Positions 22,017-34,064 are shown, counted from the first letter of the stretch. The stretch: 64,000 nucleotides of DNA from Zoroaster sp. YZ-2022 (GCA_029582265.1 CM055819.1:35719288-35783287), one strand, 5' to 3'. Program-made: numbers and translations. Notes: a model not told the origin generated them from the sequence alone.

Positions 22017-23929
22017 TTAACTAGGCCTATCTGAAAATGAGCAGAAAGGGATTGTTAAGACACCCGTCAGAAGCCCTATAAAGACTCCTATTATTAGGAT
22101 GGTCTGTGGACTTTCTGGGGATGATGCTCGTGCTGCCCCCTGTAGGGCTTGTCTGCCCACTGATCCTTCTGTTTGCAGGATGTCCCGTAGATAGCACGAG
22201 GTGAAAGTTGAAGGGTTCTTCCAACATGCCGCTTTCATGATCTCTGTGATGGGGACTCCTTGGAAGTGAGCCCAGGATGTAGTCAAGCTGCGTGTCTGAT
22301 GAGCTTGGACTGTACCTAAAGGGGGAGAGAGAGTTCCATGTTGTTGTTGAGCTCGAGACGGTGCCATCGTCTCCTGTGGCTTATATGGGAGAGCCTGAGA
22401 CGGAAAAACATCTCCTTTTGGCTTATCTTGGAGAGCCTGGGACGGTACCATCATCCCCTGTGGCTTATCTGGGAGAGCCTGAGACGGAAAAACATCTCCT
22501 TTTGGCTTACCTTGGAGAGCCTGGGACGATACCATCATCCCCAGTGGCTTATCTGGGAGAGCCTGGACTGCACCTAAAGGGGGAAGAGAGAGTTCCTTGC
22601 TGTTGGTGTTGAGCCTGAGACAGTGCCATCGTCTCCTGTGGCTTATATGGGAGAGCCTGAGACGGAAAACATCTCTTTTTGGCTTATCTTGGAGAGCCTG
22701 GGACAGTACCATCATCCCTTGTGGCTTATCTGGGTGAGCATGAGACGGAAAAACATCTCCTTTTGGCTTATCTTGGAGATCCTGGGACGATACCATCATC
22801 CCCTGTGGCTTATCTGGGACAACCTGGGCTGCACCTAAAGGGGAGAGAGTTCCATGTTGTTGGTGTTGATCCTGAGACAGTGTCATCGTCTCCTGTGGCT
22901 TATTATGAGAGAGCCTGAGACGAACAAACATCTCCTTTTGGCTTATATTGATGCCGATTACAGGGTCGACTCTCACGTGACGTTGTTGAGGTCTTAGGTT
23001 GTGGTTGTTGATTAGGAATCGAGGTTAAGATTGCTTCAACTATCCACCTGGCAATAGTGGTCACAGAGGCTGGGTGATGTGGGCGAACTGTTGTGATGAA
23101 AAGTTGTTTGGCATCCCCTCGGAGTGCTTTGGTGCGAGCTAAAGAGAACTTGAAGGACCTGACAGAGCACCAAAGTTTGTCCTCTTGGACGCTTGAGAAT
23201 GAAGTCAGGCTGGGAACAAAAATGTCTGGAGGGGAGAAATCTGGAGATTGGTTCTTGGTCAGGAATTGAATGTGGGGAATCAAATGGATGCCTCCCGGTT
23301 CCCAACGTAAGTGGCCCGATTCAATTGTGAGGGCATGGAGTTCACTTCTCCGACGAGCAGTGGCTGCTGCTAGCAAAAAGACTGTTTTAATGGTCAAGTT
23401 GTGGAGGGATGAAGAGCCAGCTGGTTCGAACGGAGCTCTGGCCAGATTGTGAAGAACTAAGCCGAGGTCCCAGGAGGGGATAAGTTTTTAAAGGAGGTCT
23501 CTCTATGAACATTCCTTTAATAAGGTGTGAAAAAGCCAGGTTGTTTGACAGGTTAGATCCATCTTCAAAACCGCCATGGACAATGGTAATCGCAGATCTG
23601 TAACCCCGAATCGTAGAGATTTGGAGACCAGAATGAAAGAGATGGAGGAAGAAATCCCCAATGTCCGTTAGAGATGCAGAATGGGGATCAACAATTTTGT
23701 CAGTGCACCATTTGATGTAATGTTGTAATCGGTTATCGTAAGTGTATCTTGTAGATGGTCGTCTGCTCTTGGCTGCCAAGGCTGCAGCGTCCTCAGAAAG
23801 GCCTGCTTGTCGTAAGTTGAGTTTGATAGCATCCAGGCTGACAGATGAAGACTCTCCGGGTCTGGGTGGAACAGCCCTGACGTAGGTTGGAAAAGGAGGT
23901 CTGGCCGTTATGGGAGAATTATTTTGCAT
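22017..23929 (-). pseudogene. DIRS tyrosine recombinase (frameshifted)
   Basis: Starts at 23929, overlapping the end of the RNase H frame by about 10 bp. The N-terminal SAM-like domain has SRRPSTRYTYDNRLQHYIKW and IRGYRSAI. A frameshift near 23,490 leads into the catalytic domain with the first Arg box ARRRSELHAL (about 23,350). A second frameshift near 22,930 leads to HQTR (about 22,300), a Trp, and the nucleophile Tyr in SCYLRD (about 22,192). All catalytic classes of residue (R..HxxR..W..Y) are therefore present, but in three frames. A minisatellite separates the first Arg box from HxxR. In DIRS elements this enzyme integrates the circular cDNA. Confidence 0.88.
22320..22950 (-). repeat. 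42-bp-unit minisatellite inside the recombinase
   Basis: Two alternating 42-bp units encode 14-residue repeats of the type DKPQGMMVPSQALQ and DKPKGDVFPSQALP in the minus frame ending at 22017. A higher-order period of about 260 bp is marked by a GCACCTAAAGGGG block near 22,315, 22,572 and 22,832. 42 is a multiple of 3, so copy-number change would keep frame. Confidence 0.85.
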
Positions 23930-25538
23930 CTTTCTCTCTCTCTATCTTTGTTAAAACTCTTGTCAGCAGGGATATTAGGGGGAAGGCATAGCCTAATATG
24001 TTCGTCCAGTCGATGTTGAGGTTGTCCGTCGCAAAGGCCTGAGGATGGGCGTATCTTGTGCAAAAGACTGGCAGCTGATTGTTGAGGTGAGATGCAAAGA
24101 GATCTACGTGGGGAGCGTCCAGGAAATTGAAGACTTGTTGTAAAGTTGGGCGATGGAGAGTCCATTCTGTGGGGACTGATCGTCCCCGTAAGAGGGCGTC
24201 TGTGATGATATTCTGGCTCCCTGTTAGATGGATGGCTTGTAGGGGGATAAGTAGAGGAAGGCACCAACTGAGGAGCTTCCAGGTTAGATGGCAGAGGGAG
24301 GGAGAATGAGTGCCTCCCTGACGAATCAAGTAGGACACCACTGTAGAATTGTCTGTCCTCACCCGGACCAGATGACCCTCCACCATATGTGGTGCTGATT
24401 TGAGGGCTTAGAAGACAGCTAGTAGTTCTAATTGATTGATGTGAAGGAGACTTCCCGATGGGGACCAGGTTCCTGCTAACGTCTGATCGTTCAGATGAGC
24501 ACCCCAACCCATCTCCAAGGCATCTGATGTAAGAGTCACTGACAGTGATGGTCGTGGAAACATTGTGCCTATGAGTAGGTTCTCGCAAGAAAGCCACCAT
24601 TTCAGATGTGTTTGGATGAAGGAGGACACTGGGACTTGTTCGGTAACAGGGTCCGAACGTGGGCGGTAATGATGGAGAAGATGGATGTAAGCATCTTTCA
24701 AGTACAAACGCCAGCCGCCTATTTTCTTTGGAGCCAGGAAGAAGACCGAAGAGAAAACTTGGTCTGATGAGCGAGGAAGGGGAAAGATGGCTTCATTGTG
24801 TACAAGAGCAAAAATTTCTTCCTCTAATGACCTCCGACGAGAGAGATCGGAAGGGACCAGTGTTGGCTGTTGTAGGTGTTGATTCAGAGATGGAGGGGAA
24901 CTGGTGGGCTCCAGCCGGTACCCAGAAGAAACTGTCTGAAGAGCCCAGAGATCTGTGGTAATCAGAGACCATCTGTGAGAAAACCCCTGAAGATGAGCCC
25001 CCACAGGCCCCGAAGTCAGTGAGATGAGAATATTCATGTCCGGATAGTCAAAGGCCCCTGCTTCCTCGTGAACCCTGAGACTTGAAGGAACGCGTGGATC
25101 TGGGGGCGGAACTCTACGAGATGGAGGAGGACCTTGTCGGGGGTAGTTAGAACTACTGGGGGTCCAAGTAGAGGTAGTCTTTTGTAGGTGTGACTGGTTT
25201 GGTTGGGATAGTTGAAAAGAGACTCTACTCTGTTTGTAGCTGTTGTACCCTCTTCTGGACGAGCTAGTCTTACGTGAAGAAAATCCAGAGCGGCGTCGTA
25301 GATCGATCCTGTCTTCAGTTTTGAGTCGTTTCGCTTCTTTCAGCATAGAATCTTCAAATTGGTTGTTGAAAATATCATTTCCGGTAAGAGGGAGATCTTC
25401 CAAGCGTTCTCTAGCGCTTTTAGAGGGCCAGAACAGGTTATCGAGAACCAGAGACCGACGCAGTGAAGTGGTGAAGGCGGAAGCTGAGGAAAATTCTCGA
25501 AGACATGAGCTAAGGCAGTCGTCCAAGAATTTAAACAA
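23919..25538 (-). pseudogene. DIRS reverse transcriptase / RNase H (internally deleted)
   Basis: The upstream part is Gag-like C-terminus and RT N-terminus (DYPDMNILISLTSGPVGAHL, then LAPKKIGGWRLY). RT then jumps from GGWRLY straight to LKDAYIHLL, and from there to the RT/RNase H connection (ENLLIGTMFPRP). The central palm with the YxDD site is missing, so polymerase activity cannot remain. RNase H follows with its acidic residues in LTSDALEMGWG, INQLELLAV and VRTDNSTVVSYL. One in-frame TAA (near 24,405) splits the RNase H frame. Confidence 0.85.
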
Positions 25539-25551
25539 GACCGGGAGAACG

Positions 25552-26935
25552 TCAGGGTCGATCTTCCGCGGAATGAGCTAGTACATCAGAGAGCAAAAGT
25601 GAAAAATTGGAAATGTTTGCGTCATGACGTAAGTGACGGTCTATGTTTTCCAATAATTTGTTAAGTTCGAGAGAGCTTTTGTCAGAAAAATTAAACTTCC
25701 TTTTGAATGTTTGGTTAGTGTGTTCTGCCCGGAGTTTGTCCTTGACTCCAGAGGACATGGAACGGACAGTGAAGTATTTATTAAAGTCATCCTCTTTGGT
25801 CTTGAAAAGATGATTTTCTGGAGGAGGAATAACCGATCTATTTTTCTTCTGGACCTTATAGAAGGCTTCATCCATTATTTCTGCACAGAGGTTGTCAATT
25901 GGGAATTTAATAATCTGTGAGGAAGAATCATGCGAAGACTCTCTGCGGAAAGACCGACGGGAAACTTCTTTAGGTGACGGAGGGGGAAACTGTAAAATTT
26001 TACCCACTTCAGGGATGACTAATTTACCTCGCTGGGTCATGGAGGTGTGGAAGGAATCTTCATAGTCCTGTTCTGAAGGGCCGGAGTCCGAAGAAAAGGA
26101 GCCAGAACGAGCGTATCGTCTGGGCGGAGAACCAGAACGGCTACGAGAAGGAGACCCAGATCGTTGTCGAAAACGGGAGCTGGAACGGGAGCGAAGCCTA
26201 CTTCGGGAGCGTGAACGTGAGTGTGGTACACGTCGAGATGAACGATGAGAATTCCCTGTAGTAATGTCGTACGAGTCCCTAATTCGAGGGGAACGGGAAC
26301 TCCGCCGGGAATGGTAAATGTGTTTTCCAGCATCAACCGATCGGTGATGGGAGTAAAGATCGTGTCCTTTAGATGGTCCGGGAAATACAAAGTATTATAA
26401 TGTGGGTACTCGGCAAAAATGCGAGGATCGCGAGGCCAAAAGGACCAAGATGGATGGTAGGAAACAGGACGAAAATAAGGAATTTGTGATTCGTTCTGAC
26501 GTAAGACATGACTCACCGAAGTGGTGGGCATTCCTCCTTGGTTGCAAGTAAAGATCTGACCGTAGCTCAAGTCAAAGACCCGATATGCGGCGGGGCTGAG
26601 GTAGATATTGAACTTGAAGAACAACCTGTAAAAAGAGGAGAAGAAGAACTGGTAGAAATTCCCTCCGATTTACTGGTGACAGCTACCGTAGTTGCAGGAA
26701 GTGAAAACGGAGTGTGTCCGGTATGTTGACTCTGGTTGTCTTGCCATGCCGTAAAATTATTCCATTGATCGGCGGTCCAACGGGAACAAACGTTGCAAGC
26801 TTTTTCCCGGGAACAGAGGCGACAACGAAAACAAGTGGAATGATCGTCGAAGTCCAAAGGGTCTGGAGATCCTCCACAAGATCGGCATTTGGTCCGTCTA
26901 AAAGATTTCCTTTTTGGTGGTTTTGGGTCAGACAT
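25552..26935 (-). pseudogene. DIRS Gag-like protein (frameshifted)
   Basis: The chosen start, MSDPKPPKRK at 26935, precedes a Cys-rich N-terminus (CRSCGG, CFRCRLC, CNVC), probably zinc-binding. The frame is lost near 26,600. A middle part continues in another frame, and an Arg-Ser dipeptide-rich linker around 26,080-26,240 (SRSRSRSRLRSRS) runs in frame into MTQRGKLVIPEV at 26040. The C-terminal part ends at a stop at 25552, and its homologous continuation lies in the frame starting at 25538. Confidence 0.7.
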
Positions 26936-27095
26936 AATTCCTATACTCTCTGAAAATTTTGGAGACTGTCGGAAATAGAGGCTCGATGATTGGTTTTGCA
27001 AAAACGCGGTGACTGTCGGAAAAAGAGGCTCGATGGTTTACTATCTACGTATTGAAGAGCTCGAAAATTGTATGTGTGTGCTCTACCGCGCGCTG

Positions 27096-27252
27096 GAAAA
27101 AAGGGGCGAGTTACAGGTTTCCTCCTTCTCTGGGCCATGCAGGGTATGGAGCTACGTCATAGGCTTTGTTTTTCCCAGCGGGTTAATGTGCGCATGCCCA
27201 TTGGAAATGCATTTGTAGGTAACGAAGGTGATCATAGTTTCTGTAATAGAAT
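27096..27252. repeat. DIRS 5' inverted terminal repeat
   Basis: Inverse of 21,672-21,820. It contains GGTATGGAGCTACGTCATAG and ends GTAATAGAAT at the host junction. Any promoter for the minus-strand element should lie here, but I see no definite TATA box. Confidence 0.88.
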
Positions 27253-27735
27253 GATATTTTTCCGGGTGCAATTTAACTGAATTTGTTGTTGGAAAGCAAG
27301 CTTCAATTTTAAAACAAAGTAGCGTTAACACAAAATCAGTAAAGTGTATTAATGTTGTTATTTTCACCAATGTTCTTAGGTTTTCCTGAACTTTACTCTT
27401 TGAAACATAGTAACGGTATCAGACAATCTTAACATGTATCGTGCCCAAGGTTCACTTATTTTGGAAAAATAAAATTAAAATAAACATAAATAGACAACAG
27501 TTGAGTGCATCGGAATTTCAAAAAGGTTTGTTGTCCTCCAGGCCTTTCATTGACAATTGTTATTCAATTGGCACACATGAACTGGTATCGGACAATCTTA
27601 ACATGTATCGTGCCCAAGGTTCACTTATTTTGGAAAAATAAAAATACATGAACTGGCATGAACTGATATTTTCCGTGTGCAATTTAACTGATTTTGTTGT
27701 TGGAAAGCAAGATTCAATTTAAACAAAGTAGCGTT

Positions 27736-27944
27736 AACATGTTCAAAAGTATTTTAACTTTATCATAAGTCCACTTTTCCTGATTTTTATGAAATAAATT
27801 TTCATTTTAATTTAAAAAAAATTAATTTCATGATTTTCATGAAAGAAATTCTAGTTTTACTGCATTTTTTTTCTAAATTCGACTTTATTTACCAAAATTT
27901 ATTTCATAACAATTAGGAAAAGTGGACTTATGATTACTTATGTT
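27736..27944. mobile_element. MITE with about 60-bp TIRs, copy 3 (right TIR shortened)
   Basis: Left end AACATGTTCAAAAGTATTTT as in the copies at 12682 and 15888. In the right TIR an internal segment has been deleted (ATGATTACTTATGTT). CGTT flanks remain. Confidence 0.75.
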
Positions 27945-28233
27945 CGTTAAAACAAAATAATTAAAGTCAATTAATTTTGTTATTTTCAAAAAACAAAAAG
28001 GTAGTTGGATTTTTTGTTAGAAATTTAAAAAGTGAATAACGATAGACAACACTTGGGTGCATCAAAAATACTGAAATTACAGTTGACCAAAATCTAACTG
28101 AACAGTGTTTAGATTGTGACCAGTGTAAGGATTATTGAAATGCATAAACATTATGATCATTGATGACTTCATCAGTCAACAGAAATCAGTTGCTCAATGC
28201 TGTGTGACTGAAATTAAACACATGAATACTTAC

Positions 28234-28305
28234 AAGTTTTGAAGACTTTGTAGACCATCAAATGTTCCTGGCGTAATATCACTGATATTGTTCATTCCCA
28301 GCCAT
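28234..28305 (-). CDS. LRR exon, subtype A
   Basis: Core WLGMNNISDITPGTFDGL. Related to the exon at 2258. Confidence 0.85.
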
Positions 28306-28597
28306 CTAAGATGGGAAAACAAAGGAGCATTATTTTAAAAAAATCATTAAAGCTCATTAATTTAGTTATTTTCACCAATGTCCTCAGGTTTTTTCTCAAA
28401 GCATACTGTTTGAAACATTGCATCTAAATTCTAATAAAACGTTTGTTGGCCTACAGACCTTTCATTGACAAGTGTTTTTCAATTGGCACAAATGAACTTT
28501 GCGCGCTATCAATCTTTTTGCTGAGAGATGAAGCTTCAGTCAAGAGAAATCGGTTGCTCAATGCTGGGTTAGTGAAATTTAAGAGATGAAAATTCAC

Positions 28598-28669
28598 AAG
28601 GCTTGAAGACTTTGTAGACCACCAAATGTTTCTGGTGTAATTTCACTGATTTTGTTGTTTCCCAGCACT
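28598..28669 (-). CDS. LRR exon, subtype A
   Basis: Core VLGNNKISEITPETFGGL. Donor is GTGAAT, weaker than the usual GTAAGT. Confidence 0.8.
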
Positions 28670-28744
28670 CTTAGATGGGAAAACAGTAGCATTAAAAAAA
28701 TCATTAAAGGCCAGTAATATGGTTATTTTCAACAAAAAACTTAC

Positions 28745-28816
28745 AATTCGATGAGATTGTGTAGACCATCAAAAGTTTGGGTTGCAAGTTTATTGATATT
28801 GTTGTTCTGCAGATAT
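28745..28816 (-). CDS. LRR exon, subtype C
   Basis: Core YLQNNNINKLATQTFDGL. The pair 28598/28745, with a 75-bp intron, copies the pair 7624/7770. Confidence 0.84.
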
Positions 28817-29689
28817 CTAAGATGGAAAATGAAGTATGGTGAAAAACATTGCATTAAAACATAAATAATTTGGTAATAATTAAAAACGTTTTCAGATTTC
28901 ACTTTATGAAAACATACTTTGTGAAACGTTGTCACGGTATCAAACAATCTGACAAATGATCATGTCTGAGGTTCACTGAATAATACACAACGCTTAGGTG
29001 CATCGACATAAACAAAGGTTCAGTGGCATACTACCATGCATTGACGAGTGTTATAGTGTTGGTAAAGTTTTTGAAAATGTTGCTGATTACGTTGTGCCAT
29101 ATCGAGACAATAGTGAAAATACAGACATTTTTCAACTGGTAAACATGAACTAAAAACTAGTTTTGAATTTGTTTCACTGTCCACCGAAATTTCAGTAAAG
29201 AAGATTTGGTGGCTTCATGCTGTGAGTAAATATCATGACATGAAAACTAACAAGTAAGTGAGCTTTTGTAGAGCACCAAATGTTCCTGGTGCAATGAACT
29301 GATATTTTTCCACGTGCAATTTAACTGAATTTGTTGTTGGAAAGCAAGCTTCAATTTGAAAACAAAGTAGCGTTATTGTTCTTAGATTTTCCTGAACTTT
29401 ACTCTTTGAAATATTGTTACGGTATCAGACAATCTTAACATGTATCGTGCCCAAGGTTCACTTATTTTGGAAAAATAAAATTACAATAAACATCAATAGA
29501 CAACAGTTGAGTGCATCGGAATTTCAAAAAAAGTTTGTTGGCCTACAGGCCTCCCATTGACAAGTGTTTTTCGATCGGCACACATGATCTTTGCACTCCA
29601 TCAAATTTGCTGCCGGGAGATGTAACTTCAGTCAAGAGAAATCAGTTGCTCGATGCTGTGTAATTGAAATGTAACACATGAATACTTAC

Positions 29690-29761
29690 AAGTATTGAAG
29701 ACTTTGTAGACCATCAAATGTTACATTTGAAATTTTACTGAATTTGTTGTTTTTCAGCGAT
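29690..29761 (-). CDS. LRR exon, subtype B
   Basis: Core SLKNNKFSKISNVTFDGL. Phe replaces the conserved Ile of the NxI motif. Confidence 0.84.
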
Positions 29762-30237
29762 CTGAGATGGAAAAACAAAGTAGCGTTAAAACAAAGTCAT
29801 TAAAGCCGGTTAATTTGGTCATTTTCAACAATGTTCTTAGGTTTTCCTGAAAGCATAGTTTGTGAAACGTTTTCATGCATGGTATCAAACAAGTTGAAAA
29901 TGTTCCTGCCTAATGTTCAAGCATTTTATAAAATTAACTTTACAAATGAATCCCAACAGACAACAGTTAAGTGCATTGAGAAATAAAAATGGGAAAATAT
30001 AAAAAGGTAGGTGGATTTTTTTTTTAGAAATTTAAAAAGTGAATCACGATAGACAACACTTGGGTGCATCAAAAATACTCAAATTACAGTTGACCAAAAT
30101 CTAACTGAACAGTGTTCAGATTGTGACCAGTGTAAGGAGTATTGAAATACATAAACATTATGATCATTGATGACTTCAGTCAACAGAAATCAGTTGCTCA
30201 ATGCTGTGTGATTGAAATTAAACACATAAATACTTAC

Positions 30238-30309
30238 AAGGCTTGAAGACTTCGTAGACCATCAAATGTTCCTGGTGTAATTTCACTGATTTTGTTGTTT
30301 CCCAGCGCT
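30238..30309 (-). CDS. LRR exon, subtype A
   Basis: Core ALGNNKISEITPGTFDGL. Acceptor context CCTATCTAAG. Confidence 0.85.
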
Positions 30310-31068
30310 CTTAGATAGGAAAACAGTAGCATTAAAAAAATTATTAAAGGCCGGTAATATGGTTATTTTCAACAATGTTTTTAGATTTTCCTGAAAACAT
30401 AGTTTGTGAAATGTTTTCATGGTATCAAACAAGTTGAAAATGTTCCTGTCTAATGTTCAATCATTTTATAAAATTAACTTTACAAATGAATCTCAACAGA
30501 CAACAGTTAAGTGCTGTCCACCGTAAATTCAGTAAAGAAGATTTTATGGCTTTATGCTGTGTGAGTAAATATCATGGCATGAAAACTAACAAGTAAGTGA
30601 GCTTTTGTAGAGCACCAAATGCTCCTGGTGCAATGAACTGATATTTTTACAGGTGCAATTTAACTGATTTTGTTGTTGGAAAGCAAGATTCAATTTGAAA
30701 ACAAAGTAGCGTTAAAACAAAATCTTTAAAGTGTATTAATTTTCTTATTTTCACCAATGTTCTTAGATTTTCCTGAACTTTACTCTTTGAAATATTGTAA
30801 CAGCATCAGACAATCTTAACATGTATCGTGCCCAAGGTTCACTTGTTTTGGAAAAATAAAATTACAAAAAACATCAATAGACAACAGTTGAGTGCATCGG
30901 AATTTCTAAAAAGTTTGTTGTCCTCCAGGCCTTTCATTGACAAGTGTTATTCAATTGGCACACATGAACTTTGCACTCCATCAATTTTTTACCGAGAGAT
31001 GTAGCTTCAGTCAAGAGAAATCAGTTGCTCGATGCTGCATGATTGAAATTTAACATATGAATACTTAC

Positions 31069-31140
31069 AAGACTTAAAAATTTTGTAGAACATCAAATGT
31101 TCCTGGTGTAATTTCACTGATTCTGTTGTTTTCCAGCACT
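31069..31140 (-). pseudogene. LRR exon with in-frame stop, subtype A
   Basis: Same length and splice sites as its duplicate at 18349. The codon CAA of the duplicate (QNFQV) is TAA here, and Gly of FDGL is Val. Inclusion would terminate translation, so it is either skipped or dead. Confidence 0.85.
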
Positions 31141-31599
31141 CTTAGATGGGAACACAGTAGCATTAAAACAAAACCATTAAAGCATGTTAATACGGTTATT
31201 TTCAACCTAGTTTCTTAGATTTTCCTGAAAACACAGTTTGAGAAATGTTTTCATGGTATCAAACAAGTTGAAAATGTTCCTGCCTAATGTTCAATCATTT
31301 TATAAAATTAATTTTACAAATGAATCTCAACAGATAACAGTTAAGAGCATCGAGAAATTAAAAGAGGGAAAATATGAAAAGCTACGTGGATTTTTTAGAA
31401 ATTTAAAATTACAATCACGATAGACAACACTTGGGTTCATCAAAAATACTCAAATTACAGTTGACCAAAATCTAACAGAACAGTGTTCAGATTGTGACCC
31501 GCCTAAAGAGTATTGAAATGCATCAACATTATGATCATTGATGACTTTAGTCAACAGAAGTCGGTATGGGTAAGTGAAATTTAAGACATGAATACTTAC

Positions 31600-31671
31600 A
31601 AGACTTGAAGACTTCGTAGACCATCAAATATTCCTGGTGTAATTTCAACGATTTTATTGTTTCCCAGCCCT
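31600..31671 (-). CDS. LRR exon, subtype A
   Basis: Core GLGNNKIVEITPGIFDGL. Paralogue of 18880, with Ile for Thr. Confidence 0.85.
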
Positions 31672-32061
31672 CTAAGATGGGAAAACAAAGTAGCATTATT
31701 AAAAACTAAATCATTAAAGCTCATTAATTCGGTTATTTTCAGCAATGTCCTCATCAGATTTTTCTCAAAGTATACTCTTTGAAATGTTGCAATGGTATCA
31801 GACAGTCTTAACATGTATCATGTCCAAAGTTCACTTATTTTGGAAAATAAAATCACAATAAACATCGATAGACATCAGTTGAGTGCATCGGAATTTCAAA
31901 AAAAGTTTGTTGGCCTACAGGTCTCCCATTGACAAGTGTTTTTCAATCGGCACACATGAACTTTGCACTCCATCAAATTTGCTGCCGGGAGATGTAACTT
32001 CAGTCAAGAGAAATCAGTTGCTCGATGCTGTGTAATTGAAATGTAACACATGAATACTTAC

Positions 32062-32133
32062 AAGTATTGAAGACTTTGTAGACCATCAAATGTTACATTT
32101 GAAATTTTACTGATTTTGTTGTTTTGCAGCGCC
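32062..32133 (-). CDS. LRR exon, subtype B
   Basis: Core ALQNNKISKISNVTFDGL. First base G, giving split codon TTG (Leu). Confidence 0.85.
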
Positions 32134-32587
32134 CTGAGATGGGAAAACAAAGTAGCGTTAAAACAAAATCATTAAAGCCCGTTAATTTGGTCATTTTCAA
32201 CAATGTTCTTAGATTTTCCTGAAAGCAACGTTTTCATAGATGGTATCAAACAAGTTGAAAATGTTCGTGCCTAATAATTTTAAGAAAATTAACTTTATAA
32301 ATGAATTTCAAGTGCATCGATAAATAAATGAGGGAAAACATCAAAAGGTAGGAGGATTTTTTTAGAAATTTAAAATTACAAGTGAATCACGATTCACGAT
32401 ATACAACACTTGGGTGCATCAAAAATACTGAAATTACAGTTGACCAAAATCAAACAGAACAGTGATCAGATTGTGACCAGTGTAAGGATTATTGAAATGC
32501 ATAAACATTATAATCACTGATGACTTCAGTCAACAGAAATCAGTTGCTCAATGCTGTGTGATTGAAATTAAACACATGAATACTTAC

Positions 32588-32659
32588 AGGGCTTGAAGAC
32601 TTAGTAGACCATCAAATGTTCCTGGTGTAATTTCACTGATTTTGTTCATTTCCAGCGCT
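32588..32659 (-). CDS. LRR exon, subtype A
   Basis: Core ALEMNKISEITPGTFDGL then LLS. Confidence 0.85.
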
Positions 32660-33015
32660 CTTAGATGGGAAAACACAGTAGAATTATTAAAAACAAAATC
32701 ATTCAAGTTCATTAATTTAATCATTTTCACCAATGTCCTCAGGTTTTTCTCAAAGCATACTGATTGAAACTTTGCAATTTTGCATCTAAATTTTAATAAA
32801 ATGTTTGTTGCCCTTCAGGCATTTCATTGACAAGTGTTCTTCAATTGACACACTCCTGAAAACATAGTTTGTGAAATGTTTCATGGTATCAAACAAGTTG
32901 AAAATGTTCCTGCCTAATGTTCAATCGTTTCATAAAATTAACTTTACAAATGAATCTCAACAGACAACAGTTAGCTCGATGCTGTATAATTGAAATTTAA
33001 CACATGAATACTTAC

Positions 33016-33087
33016 AAGGTTTGAAGACTTTGTAGACTATCAAATGTTATATTTGAAATTTTACTGATTTTGTTGTTTTTCAGCGAT
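33016..33087 (-). CDS. LRR exon, subtype B
   Basis: Core SLKNNKISKISNITFDSL. The sequon is kept as NIT, and Ser replaces the Gly of FDGL. Confidence 0.84.
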
Positions 33088-33521
33088 CTGAGATGGGAAA
33101 ACAAAGTAGCGTTAAAACAAAATCATTAAAGCCGGTTAATTTGGTCATTTTCAACAATGTTCTTAGATTTTCCTGAAAGCAACGTTTTAATACATGGTAT
33201 CAAACAAGTTGAAAATGTTCCTGCCTAATAATTTTAAGAAAATTAACTTTATAAATGAATTTCAAGTGCATCAAGAAATAAAAGAAGGAAAACATCAAAA
33301 GGTAGGAGGATTTTTTTAGAAATTTAAAATTACAAGTGAATCACGATTCACGATATACAACACTTGGGTACAGTTGACCAAAATCAAACAGAACAGTGTT
33401 CAGATTGTGACCAGTGTAAGGATTATTGAAATGCATAAACATTATAATCATTGATGACTTCAGTCAACAGAAATCAGTTGCTCAATGCTGTGTGATTGAA
33501 ATTAAACACATGAATACTTAC

Positions 33522-33593
33522 AGGGCTTGAAGACTTAGTAGACCATCAAATGTTACATTTGAAATTTTACTGATTTTGTTGTTTTGCAGTGAT
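33522..33593 (-). CDS. LRR exon, chimeric B/A
   Basis: Core SLQNNKISKISNVTFDGL, but the 3' end (LLS..A, CT end) and following intron match the subtype A exon at 32588. It looks like a recombinant within FDGL. Confidence 0.84.
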
Positions 33594-33992
33594 CTGAGAT
33601 GGGAAAACAAAGTAGTGTTAAAACAAAATCATTAAAGCCCGTTAATTTGGTAATTTTCAACAATGTTCTTAGATTTTCCTGAAAACATAGTTTGTGAAAC
33701 GTTTTCATGTTCGGAACCAAACAAGTTGAAAATGTTCCTGCTTAATACTTTGAATAAAATTAACTTTACAAATGAAATTCAAGTGCATCGAGAAATAAAA
33801 GAGGGAAAACATAAAAAGGTAGGTGGATTTTTTAAGAAATTTAAAATTACAAGCGAAACACGATAGACAATACTTGGATGAATCAAAAATACTCAAATTA
33901 CAGTTGACCAAAATCTAACAGAACAGTGTTCAGATTGTGACCTGCCTAACCACGAAAACAGTGGGTACTGCGTTTGAATTATGAAAACTTAC

Positions 33993-34064
33993 AATTCGAT
34001 GAGATTGTGTAGACCATTAAAAGATTGGGTTGCAAGTTTACTGATATTGTTGTTCTGAAGATAT
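33993..34064 (-). CDS. LRR exon, subtype C
   Basis: Core YLQNNNISKLATQSFNGL. Duplicate of 21062. Acceptor context CCTATCTTAG. Confidence 0.84.

Larger units (their letters stand above)
21621..27252 (-). mobile_element. DIRS-type tyrosine-recombinase retrotransposon (defective)
   Basis: A 5.6 kb element reading right to left. It has inverted terminal repeats, an internal complementary region, and three ORF zones in DIRS order: Gag-like, RT/RNase H, tyrosine recombinase. The host reads GCAATGAACT/GATATTTTTCC across the insertion, exactly the uninterrupted sequence of paralogous relics (e.g. 14,225), so there is no target duplication. That is characteristic of recombinase-mediated integration. 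Frameshifts, a stop and RT deletions make this copy non-autonomous now. Confidence 0.92.

Noticed and set aside
22292..22918. Plus-strand frames with repeated YLGEPGTVPSSPVA-type peptide
   Set aside because: Antisense shadow of the DIRS recombinase minisatellite. The minus frame is the one continuous with catalytic motifs.
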